A DNA stretch of 64,000 nucleotides. It comes from Persicirhabdus sediminis. GTDB taxonomy: Bacteria; Verrucomicrobiota; Verrucomicrobiia; Verrucomicrobiales; Akkermansiaceae. Positions within the stretch are counted from its first letter, which is position 1. Each line of letters starts with the position of its first letter. A program made the translations under genes and the position numbers. Under the pieces are notes generated by a model. It did no database searches. It was not told the origin of the DNA and was given only the letters and a program-made list of their open reading frames with translations. Below are positions 8,678 to 15,664 of this stretch, in pieces. Location of the stretch: assembly GCF_016595495.1 (NCBI RefSeq), contig NZ_JAENIM010000021.1, positions 186,001 through 250,000 on the forward strand, in the 5' to 3' direction.

Positions 8678-9463
8678 TTAGTTAGCCGCAGTGGCTTTAC
8701 GTTTATCAAGTGATTCTTTTGACTGAGCGTCGGCCCATTCGTCAAATTCGTTAGCGTCGATCACCTCAATGTAGCCAAGCATGTTAGCGTGACCTTCACC
8801 GCATAGCTGGGCACAGACCACTGAGCTTTCCATGATTTTCACTGGCTTGAACCAGATAGGAATGTCTTTACCTGGAATGCAGTCCTGTTGGATACGCATT
8901 GGTTTGATAGCGAAGTTATGAATTACATCCTTAGAACCTAACTTAACAATTGCTGAGCGATTGACAGGAAGCTTGAGGCTTGAGCCGAGGAAGTCGTCAT
9001 AACCATTAGGATCATTAGGATCAAGCCCAAGTGGGTTAGCGTCGCCAATAAAATGCGGCGAGGTCCGGCCAAACACACCATCTTTGCCTGGATATTGATA
9101 ACGCCACGCATATTGTTCACCCACAACGCGTACTCGAGTCGCGTTAGGCTCACGGCGAAGGACGTCTGAGAAGCTCTTGGCGTCAGCGCGCTCAGCCCAC
9201 AGCGGGAAGGCAAAACCTAGCAAGAAGATCGCTTCGACGATAACCACACCAATTTCGAGATGAGATGAGGCGTGGTTTTTCACACCTGAGTATTCAGCTT
9301 TTGGATTGCGGCGGTGCCAGAATCGGAAAAGTGTATAGAGGAAGAAAATCGTCCAGCCAACAAAGAGAACAAGCATCAACCAATGAACAAATTCGTTCTG
9401 TTGGTCAACTTGACCTCCGTGCTCGGAGTAGTTTTCAGGTAAGCCAAGGTATTTGGTAAGCAT
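8678..9463 (-). CDS. coxB: Cytochrome c oxidase subunit II (CuA subunit)
   Basis: 261 residues. Two membrane helices (about 26-48 and 68-90) are followed by a periplasmic cupredoxin domain. All CuA ligands are present: His182, Cys217, Cys221, His225 and Met228, with the CAQLCGEGHANM motif. The aromatic electron-entry patch (GEQYAWRYQYP) is kept. There is no fused cytochrome c domain, so electrons must arrive from separate cytochromes such as those encoded upstream in this block. It is the last gene of the minus-strand oxidase operon, an unusual place since coxB often leads; two small membrane proteins separate it from subunit IV. Confidence 0.96.
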   Translation of the reverse strand: MLTKYLGLPENYSEHGGQVDQQNEFVHWLMLVLFVGWTIFFLYTLFRFWHRRNPKAEYSGVKNHASSHLEIGVVIVEAIFLLGFAFPLWAERADAKSFSDVLRREPNATRVRVVGEQYAWRYQYPGKDGVFGRTSPHFIGDANPLGLDPNDPNGYDDFLGSSLKLPVNRSAIVKLGSKDVIHNFAIKPMRIQQDCIPGKDIPIWFKPVKIMESSVVCAQLCGEGHANMLGYIEVIDANEFDEWADAQSKESLDKRKATAAN

Positions 9464-9489
9464 AACAAATAGGGTGAGAAAATATTGAG

Positions 9490-9702
9490 TTAGGAAACAG
9501 GTGGATGGTCTTGCAGCTCAGGTGGGAGCGCTGCGGCAGATCTACGAGCGATGCGGATGATGAAAAAGAAAATCGCACACAAGACCGGCATGATGATGCA
9601 CAGCATGAAGAGCATGGCGTAGCCAGCTGCTAGGCTGTCTTTATGGTCCGGGCCATTGCCCATGCATACGTAGCAAGCGAGTGTGTTGATTTGATAGATC
9701 AT
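9490..9702 (-). CDS. Small membrane protein with an N-terminal CxxC motif
   Basis: 70 residues. A short N-terminal segment carries CYVC at about residues 10-13, then comes a single strongly hydrophobic helix (about 26-50) and a basic, then polar tail. Its start overlaps the stop of the preceding gene by 4 bp (ATGA), so the two are translationally coupled. The location between oxidase subunits IV and II suggests an accessory subunit or a metal/redox assembly factor. CxxC beside a membrane helix could bind copper or form a disulfide, but this is inference. I do not recognise a named family. Confidence 0.7.
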   Translation of the reverse strand: MIYQINTLACYVCMGNGPDHKDSLAAGYAMLFMLCIIMPVLCAIFFFIIRIARRSAAALPPELQDHPPVS

Positions 9703-9908
9703 AACTGAGCGCTGAGTTTTTTGATTTTAGAATAAAAAAGCACGCCGTAGACAGGCAGGATAATCATGCCGAGCCCACATGCTCGGCCGATGATTTTGAT
9801 CATCGAATCATCACCGGTTGGCTCGAGCGTGAATGCCCAAGTGGTGATGAATGCACAAAATAGCGTGGCTAGAGTGACAAAGAGAATGTGGAAACCTTTC
9901 AGAGACAT
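9699..9908 (-). CDS. Small two-helix membrane protein of the oxidase operon
   Basis: 69 residues with two predicted membrane helices (about 6-27 and 38-60) joined by a short acidic loop (EPTGDDS). It starts 2 bp after the stop of subunit IV and overlaps the next small gene, so it belongs to the oxidase operon. Size and topology fit a small structural or assembly subunit of the oxidase. No catalytic or metal-binding motif is visible and I cannot name the family. Confidence 0.7.
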   Translation of the reverse strand: MSLKGFHILFVTLATLFCAFITTWAFTLEPTGDDSMIKIIGRACGLGMIILPVYGVLFYSKIKKLSAQL

Positions 9909-9910
9909 GA

Positions 9911-10273
9911 TTAGCTTTCGGTTACGATGCCGCTTCTAAAGACATCTTCGTTTTCAAATTGGATAGGATCAGCTTTGCTCCAGCCGATGAGCCAGACCAT
10001 GCAGATGGTGAAAATCACGGCAATTCCCATGGAGAAATATACCATAAATTTCTCGCCGGTGAAGTGCATGAAGATCATTAGAACCAGCGATGCCTTGATG
10101 GTAGCAATGAGCAAACCGAGGATAAGGTCAGCAGTATCAAAGCCGTGAACACCGATATCGAGAGCTGGAATCTTAGCCACCGCTACGGTGACCACCGTAC
10201 CAATAAACAGGATTGCTCCAACAATCAGGAACTTCTTCTGTGACTTTTTAACTTCTTCAATTGAATGAGCCAT
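9911..10273 (-). CDS. Cytochrome c oxidase subunit IV family protein
   Basis: 120 residues with three hydrophobic helices (about 16-34, 44-68 and 78-98). The LVLMIFMHFTGEKFMVYF segment is characteristic of prokaryotic subunit IV (CyoD/CtaF/CoxD superfamily). This subunit has no cofactor and helps assembly or stability of the subunit I/III core. It lies 28 bp downstream of the subunit III gene in the same operon. Assignment to the superfamily is confident; the exact symbol is not. Confidence 0.88.
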   Translation of the reverse strand: MAHSIEEVKKSQKKFLIVGAILFIGTVVTVAVAKIPALDIGVHGFDTADLILGLLIATIKASLVLMIFMHFTGEKFMVYFSMGIAVIFTICMVWLIGWSKADPIQFENEDVFRSGIVTES

Positions 10274-10301
10274 TTGATAAAAATAGTTGAGGTTAAGAGG
10301 A

Positions 10302-11927
10302 TTACATCAAATACATGATTGGGAACAGGAAGATCCACACCAGATCGACAAAGTGCCAGAACAGGCCACCGACTTCCACGCGGTTAGCCAGCCACTCTGG
10401 GTTCTTGCGGTACATGCCAGTGCCGAAGAAGAGATAATAAGCTAGTACAATAGCACCACCAATAACGTGTAGGCCGTGTAGACCAGTCATGGTGAAGTAG
10501 ATGGCGTAGTAGTTATTCCAAGCTGGAGTAAATTTGGATTCAAACAGAACCTGCTCGCGGGGAATCGTTAGCTTAGGGAAATTGTATTTACCGCTCTTGT
10601 GATCAGCGCCGGTGAAGCCAGCAGTCATGCTCGGGTAAGCGTCTTGGATCTCTTGGTGAGTCAGGTCGTGCAGGTCTTTGCCAGCTTTTTGCAGCTCTTC
10701 GAGAGCGACAATTTCTTTCCAGCCCATACGGTAGCGATCAGCTTCGGTAGGCACACGCTTGGCGACTTCGTTGCCGTTAGCGTCTGTCTTTGTCTTGTAC
10801 TCTTCCAGCAAGTGCTGTTCGAGTTTTTCCACTACGATGAGGTGGTTATCCCAGAGAGTTTTGATGCCTTCATCTTTCAGCAACCATGAGTTTGCAATGG
10901 CAGCTTCAGGGTCGATGCCCATTTTTTCAGCCTGCATCACCGTGTGGCGGAATGAAATCGCATCCACATCGAGAACGATATCACTATTGCCCATGGTTCC
11001 AGCTAGCGTCGTGCCGTCGTTGAGCACGATAGATCCGCTGTCCCCTTCTTTGTCGCTTGCACTCTTGTAGATTTTCTTAGGATCAATGTGCAGCGCGATA
11101 GGAGAGGTTGCTTTGAATGTCAGTGAGCCCACAGCAGTCTTCAAATCACCAGCTGGAATAGCGTCCACCAGCTCTTTGTATTTGTCGTTTTGCAGCTTCT
11201 TGCGCTCGGCGTTGCGGTTGTTCTCGCCAGGAGTTTCCTCCTTAGCGAATTTCCATGACTGACGCAGCTTATCTTCGAGGATTTCAGCATTGTTAGCGCG
11301 GTTGTTAATAAACAGCTCTTTAGCTTGGCTGAGCATGTCCACGGAAATGGCTTGGCCAGCTGGGAAGATTTCCTCGCCGTCAACCACCAGAGCTTTTTCT
11401 AGCTGGAGTTTGCCGTCCCACTCAGCTGAAAAATCAGCGTAGTATGACTTGGAAAACTTAAATAGATCGATGGATACAGTTTCCGCCTCGATAGTAATTT
11501 CAGTGCCTTTGAGACCCTCATGCGGGTGCAAATGACCTTCAACCACGGCGTAGTCGTTAAGACGCACCGCTTGGTGGTGGAACTTGGCATTGTACTCCAT
11601 GCCCTTGAGCACCATGAACAATCCAGCGCAAAGCACCGTGATGCTCATATAGATGCGGAACTTCGTCAGCTCGCGCAATTTCAATGACGCCCAAGCCATC
11701 ACCACAGTAACGGATGATGCAATGAGGATGAAGGTATTGATCAAACCTGGCAGCACTGGCAGTGCGCGCTCTGGCCACGGGTAATCTGCGTAAACACGCA
11801 GGAAGATGTAGGCTGAGAACAGGCCGCCGAAGAGCATGACCTCTGAGGCCAGAAACAACCAGATAGCAATCTTGGAGTTCGTTAAGCCAGTGTCCTTACG
11901 AGGATTGACGATATATGGAATTTCCAT
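10302..11927 (-). CDS. coxC: Cytochrome c oxidase subunit III with a ~340-residue insertion
   Basis: 541 residues against the usual 190-280. Residues 1-117 hold the first three helices of a five-helix subunit III (including LFLASEVMLFGGLFSAYI and the FMVLKGMEY end of helix 3). Residues about 471-541 hold the last two (MTGLHGLHVIGG and the C-terminal WHFVDLVWIFLF). Between them is a hydrophilic block of about 340 residues, rich in Lys, Glu and Asp, partly helical, with a short beta segment (IVLNDGTTLAGTM). If the N-terminus is cytoplasmic, the block faces the periplasm, near where cytochrome c meets subunit II. The frame is continuous, so this is an insertion and not an assembly error. Subunit III normally stabilises the D proton channel. 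Confidence 0.93.
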   Translation of the reverse strand: MEIPYIVNPRKDTGLTNSKIAIWLFLASEVMLFGGLFSAYIFLRVYADYPWPERALPVLPGLINTFILIASSVTVVMAWASLKLRELTKFRIYMSITVLCAGLFMVLKGMEYNAKFHHQAVRLNDYAVVEGHLHPHEGLKGTEITIEAETVSIDLFKFSKSYYADFSAEWDGKLQLEKALVVDGEEIFPAGQAISVDMLSQAKELFINNRANNAEILEDKLRQSWKFAKEETPGENNRNAERKKLQNDKYKELVDAIPAGDLKTAVGSLTFKATSPIALHIDPKKIYKSASDKEGDSGSIVLNDGTTLAGTMGNSDIVLDVDAISFRHTVMQAEKMGIDPEAAIANSWLLKDEGIKTLWDNHLIVVEKLEQHLLEEYKTKTDANGNEVAKRVPTEADRYRMGWKEIVALEELQKAGKDLHDLTHQEIQDAYPSMTAGFTGADHKSGKYNFPKLTIPREQVLFESKFTPAWNNYYAIYFTMTGLHGLHVIGGAIVLAYYLFFGTGMYRKNPEWLANRVEVGGLFWHFVDLVWIFLFPIMYLM

Positions 11928-11973
11928 GGTATTGTGTTGAAATAGGGTTCGTTAGACGCGGGGAGCTGGGTGA

Positions 11974-13815
11974 TTAGGCGTCTTTATTAGTTTCGGCTTT
12001 TGGCTTCACAGGCGCTTGCCACTGCGGGTAGTAATCTTCGTCCACTTCTGGGCGTGAGTACTCGTAAGGGCCACGGTAAACGATTGGCTCCTTAGTAAAG
12101 TTGCCATGTCCTGGAGGGGTTGGAGTTGCCCACTCGAGAGTGGTCGCATTCCACGGGTTATCATTTTCCACCTTCTTGCCCCAAATCCATGCGGAGAGAA
12201 CGTTGATGATGAATGGCAGCTGGGCGACAGCGAGCAGCCAAGCAGATGTGGACATCAGGATGTTGAGGTCAATGTGTTCGGCGACTACTTTACCAAAAAC
12301 GTTAGCGCTTTCTGGGTCAGTCACCACATAGGCGTCACCACCATTATACCAGCGGCGGTGGAAACCAGCCATGCCCTGAATCAGCATTGGGAAAAACAGG
12401 AAGTTGATGAGAATCAATGACGGCCAGAAGTGCAAATGAGTGAGCACCTTGCTCATGTAACGCCCGCTGATTTTTGGATACCAATGATAGATACCAGCAA
12501 AGAGACCAAACAGAATGCCCGGTGCTACCACATAGTGGAAGTGACCGATGACGTAGTAGGTATCGTGCAAGTGCAGGTCGAGCATGCTGAATGCCAGCGG
12601 CAGACCAGTGAGACCACCGATACCAAACATTGGTAGGAAGGCACAGGCCCACATCATTGGTGGTGTGAAGCGGATAGATCCACCCCAGAGTGAAATGATC
12701 AAACAAGTCAGCAGAATCACTGACGGGATAGAAATCAAGTTAGTGGTAGTTTGGAAGAAGGTAGAAATCGCTGGTCCCATGCCAGTCATGTACATGTGGT
12801 GAGCCCACACGATGAATGAAAGGAAACCGAGAACGAGCACACCGTAAACCATGGACTTATATCCCCACAGCGGGCGGCGTGTGTTTACTGGGATAATTTC
12901 AGCCACACAAGCAATCGCTGGCAGCAGCAGAACGTAAACCTCTGGGTGACCGAGGAACCAGAATAGGTGCTGGAAAAGAAGTGGTGAACCACCACCAGCT
13001 GCATTTACCAAACCAATCTCGCGGTGATAGAGACCACTTGGCTGGAAGAAGCTAGAATCCCATACGCGGTCGACCAGCTGCATGATGCCAGCTACTTCGA
13101 GTGGTGGGAATGAAAGAAGAAGGATGAAACCAGTAACGAGCATTGCCCATACCAAGAATGGCATGCGGAACCATGTGAGGCCCTTAGCGCGCAGGTTAAT
13201 GATCGTGGTGATGAAGTTTACCGAACCGAGCAGCGATGAAGTGATCAAAAAGACCATGCCAACAAGCCACTGAGTTTGACCAGTCATCCACTGGTTTGGG
13301 TGCTGAGTATCAGCGAAAAATGAAAGCGGTGGGTAGTTTGTCCAGCCAGACTTAGCAGCGCCAGATGGCAAGAAGAAGCTAGCACACATGATGATGCCAC
13401 CCACTAGGTAAAGCCAGTAGCTGGCCATGTTGAGTTTTGGAAAAGCCATGTCCGGCGCACCAATCTGCAGCGGCGTCACGTAGTTACCAAAGGCACCAAA
13501 TCCGAGCGGCACCACCCCAAGGAAAACCATGATCGTTCCGTGCATCGCACCAAACATGTTATAGGTCTCGCCCGGCATTTTACCATTCTGCAGCCACTGA
13601 GCCTTCCAGGTATCATTGAGGAAAAAGCTCATCCATTCCGGCACAGGCTCGTTAGGGTAAGCGATGCTCCAACGCATCATAATCATCAGGTAAAAACCAA
13701 ACAACAGAAACAACATGGCGGTGAGGCCGTATTGAATCCCGATCGTCTTATGATCGGTTGAGAAGATATACTTCTGTATGAATCCAGGGTTGTGGTGATC
13801 AGCGTGGTCGCTCAT
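11974..13815 (-). CDS. coxA: Cytochrome c oxidase subunit I (A-type haem-copper oxidase)
   Basis: 613 residues, twelve membrane helices. It reduces O2 to water at the haem a3-CuB site and pumps protons. Ligands are intact: His92 and His427 (haem a), His425 (haem a3), and His290, His339 and His340 (CuB), with Tyr294 in HPEVY. The D-channel Asp122 (IGAPDMAFP) and Glu292 are kept, so it looks like subfamily A1. In the K-channel helix, however, the usual PTGIK motif reads PSVIL, placing Leu368 at the conserved lysine in a gap-free alignment. It is the first gene of its operon, downstream of a terminator and a possible promoter. Confidence 0.97.
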   Translation of the reverse strand: MSDHADHHNPGFIQKYIFSTDHKTIGIQYGLTAMLFLLFGFYLMIMMRWSIAYPNEPVPEWMSFFLNDTWKAQWLQNGKMPGETYNMFGAMHGTIMVFLGVVPLGFGAFGNYVTPLQIGAPDMAFPKLNMASYWLYLVGGIIMCASFFLPSGAAKSGWTNYPPLSFFADTQHPNQWMTGQTQWLVGMVFLITSSLLGSVNFITTIINLRAKGLTWFRMPFLVWAMLVTGFILLLSFPPLEVAGIMQLVDRVWDSSFFQPSGLYHREIGLVNAAGGGSPLLFQHLFWFLGHPEVYVLLLPAIACVAEIIPVNTRRPLWGYKSMVYGVLVLGFLSFIVWAHHMYMTGMGPAISTFFQTTTNLISIPSVILLTCLIISLWGGSIRFTPPMMWACAFLPMFGIGGLTGLPLAFSMLDLHLHDTYYVIGHFHYVVAPGILFGLFAGIYHWYPKISGRYMSKVLTHLHFWPSLILINFLFFPMLIQGMAGFHRRWYNGGDAYVVTDPESANVFGKVVAEHIDLNILMSTSAWLLAVAQLPFIINVLSAWIWGKKVENDNPWNATTLEWATPTPPGHGNFTKEPIVYRGPYEYSRPEVDEDYYPQWQAPVKPKAETNKDA

Positions 13816-13887
13816 GAATTTAGGGTAATCTTTTAAGTTAGCACTTAGATTGTTTGAGGTCTTCGCATTTCTTGCTCCAGCGTTGGC

Positions 13888-13916
13888 ATTATCTGCCTTT
13901 AACTATCAGATCCGAA
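13888..13916 (-). promoter_or_regulatory. Possible sigma-70-type promoter for the coxA operon
   Basis: On the minus strand a GATAAT box (13888-13893) lies 17 bp downstream of TTCGGA (13911-13916). The -10 is good and the -35 weak. It sits just after the upstream terminator and about 70 bp before the coxA start, where a promoter is needed. Confidence 0.3.
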
Positions 13917-13919
13917 CTG

Positions 13920-13945
13920 CAAAAAGAGGACTCCGAAGAGTCCCG
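13920..13945 (-). terminator. UUCG-loop terminator separating the ACIII/cytochrome genes from coxA
   Basis: On the minus strand GGACTC-TTCG-GAGTCC forms a stem capped by the very stable UUCG tetraloop, followed by TCTTTTTG. It lies 134 bp past the stop of the cytochrome c gene. The 17 kb respiratory block is therefore probably two transcription units, with some read-through possible. Confidence 0.85.
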
Positions 13946-14078
13946 TAGTTTGGGTGGGGTGATTGGGTGAGTGTGGGAGAATCCAGCTGGATCCCTCACC
14001 ATGCATGAAATCTTAACGACTATGCATATCTTGCTCAGGCAGGTGAAATAACCTACCTGAGAAGTTTTTCAAGTATAA

Positions 14079-14846
14079 TTATTCAGCAGCCTTTTCAGGA
14101 ACTAATGTTCTCTTATTGACTAGAGATGTAGGATCTAGCGCTTCGCCTGGGAGAGCGACGGCGTGATCAGCTTGCAACTCAGCAGCAGTGAATGATTTAG
14201 CACCAATTGTATTGGAAAGCGCAATCGCTTCTTTAGCCATATCTACTGAGATGATATCGCCACTATCGTTGCCCCATGCGTTACGCACGTAAGTCAACAG
14301 CGCAGCGAGTTCTGCAGGTGAGAGGCCTTGGCCCATAGCAGCCATGACACCATCGTATGATTTTCCAGCTACTTCGATTGGTCCATTGATACCATTCAGA
14401 GGAATCAGCGCCAGTGTCTGGGTATGACCAGTCACCCACTCAGATCCTGCAAGCGGCGGGATACCTGTACCACCTGCACCATTTGGCTGGTGACAGCTAG
14501 CACACTTAGTTGAGTAAACTTGCTCACCTTTACGCATGAAGGCTTCCATTGCCTCAACCGGCTTATCCACAGCTCCACCGCCCGGCTGTACAGCACGTAC
14601 GTATTTGACTGGGGCTGATTTTTGATAATCGAACATGTGCCCACCAGCTCCAATAACGCCACCTGCAATCAGCAGAACAATAGCGCTACCAATGATGACC
14701 CAGAGCGAGAGTGGCTCGAGACCTTCTTCCTTGAGACGCTTTTCACGCGCAGCTGGAGAATTCAGTCCAGTGTGAGCATCAGTCACATTGGTGGTCTCAT
14801 CGAGATCCGGCTTATCCGGAAATGAATTGTTATTCGTGTCAGACAT
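14079..14846 (-). CDS. Membrane-anchored monohaem cytochrome c
   Basis: 255 residues. A polar cytoplasmic N-terminus of about 46 residues is followed by one membrane helix (SLWVIIGSAIVLLIAGGVIGAGG), then a periplasmic class I cytochrome c domain with one CASCH haem site at about residue 115 and a likely axial Met in GVMAAMGQ. The C-terminal ~60 residues are an extra polar tail. It resembles the C-terminal part of CcoP-type subunits and lies right after CcoO-like and CcoN-like genes. A role in carrying electrons from ACIII to CuA is plausible because CoxB lacks its own cytochrome domain. Confidence 0.88.
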   Translation of the reverse strand: MSDTNNNSFPDKPDLDETTNVTDAHTGLNSPAAREKRLKEEGLEPLSLWVIIGSAIVLLIAGGVIGAGGHMFDYQKSAPVKYVRAVQPGGGAVDKPVEAMEAFMRKGEQVYSTKCASCHQPNGAGGTGIPPLAGSEWVTGHTQTLALIPLNGINGPIEVAGKSYDGVMAAMGQGLSPAELAALLTYVRNAWGNDSGDIISVDMAKEAIALSNTIGAKSFTAAELQADHAVALPGEALDPTSLVNKRTLVPEKAAE

Positions 14847-14884
14847 GGGATGTAAAATCTATGATGAAGTGAATCCAGCTAGGC

Positions 14885-15625
14885 TTATTCTTCTTCGTCT
14901 TTGTTTGGGTTATAATTGATGCTATCGGGCACTGGCTGGTCACGCTTGAGTGACAGCAGGTAGCTAGTGAGCGCTACAGCCTGATCGTTAGGGATGACCA
15001 TATATCCTGGCTTATTTTCCAGCGGCAGAGCTATATCAGTGCCTTGGCCTGAGTTTTTCACCTGCTCAAAGAATCCCAGCTGAGATGGGCAATTTGACCA
15101 TTTTTCGTGAGTTTTCGTCACCGTATTGCGCGGGTTATAGAAGTGCAGGTAGAGGTACATCTCAGGGCTGATGCCAAGCGCTTTTGCTTTAGCATTGATG
15201 CGATGTCCAACGTTGCTGAGATCTTGGCCGATGCGGTTGGTACCGATCTGGGCAAATTTCTCACCTTGGTAATCCCAAGCTGTAGTTTCGCGGCGTGTAT
15301 CACCACGTTTTTCGTCATCCATCACGCCAGCGAAATCTGGGCGCCAGAGATCGGTAACGACCACGGATGAGCTAGCTGAAAGCGAAGTTGGGCGAATCAG
15401 CTGGGTGTGACAGTTATAACAACCATTAGAGGCGTAAACCTCGGCACCTTGTGAAATCAGGCCTGCGTTGACTGGATTAAAGTAAACCTCAGATTTGCCA
15501 GAGTCTTTGTCGCCCATTGGCAGAGGAGCCGCATCTGTCATCTTGATAGCTGGTACCAAGAGCATGAAGATGAATGGCAGTCCAAAGCTAGTCAGCATTA
15601 AGATGATAAAGTATTTCAATTTCAT
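14885..15625 (-). CDS. CcoO/FixO-like membrane-anchored monohaem cytochrome c
   Basis: 246 residues. One N-terminal membrane helix is followed by a periplasmic domain with the CcoO signature around the haem site (GAEVYASNGCYNCHTQLIRP). The regions W-R-P-D-F and the late GYMVIPNDQAVALTSYLLSL are also CcoO-like and could supply the axial Met. CcoO normally passes electrons from CcoP to the haem b of CcoN in cbb3 oxidase. Here the haem motif is intact although the neighbouring CcoN-like protein seems to have lost its redox centres, so the partner may instead be ACIII or the aa3 oxidase. It is co-directional with and 39 bp from the CcoN-like gene. Confidence 0.9.
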   Translation of the reverse strand: MKLKYFIILMLTSFGLPFIFMLLVPAIKMTDAAPLPMGDKDSGKSEVYFNPVNAGLISQGAEVYASNGCYNCHTQLIRPTSLSASSSVVVTDLWRPDFAGVMDDEKRGDTRRETTAWDYQGEKFAQIGTNRIGQDLSNVGHRINAKAKALGISPEMYLYLHFYNPRNTVTKTHEKWSNCPSQLGFFEQVKNSGQGTDIALPLENKPGYMVIPNDQAVALTSYLLSLKRDQPVPDSINYNPNKDEEE

Positions 15626-15664
15626 GATGATTAGGAAATTTGTGATCTTAGTTCGCTTTGGCGA

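Noticed and set aside
14034-14061. An 11-bp hairpin past the cytochrome c stop codon, with a T run on the plus side.
   Set aside because: On the minus strand, where the gene is read, no T run follows, and no plus-strand gene precedes it. It may stabilise the mRNA end, but I do not call it a terminator.
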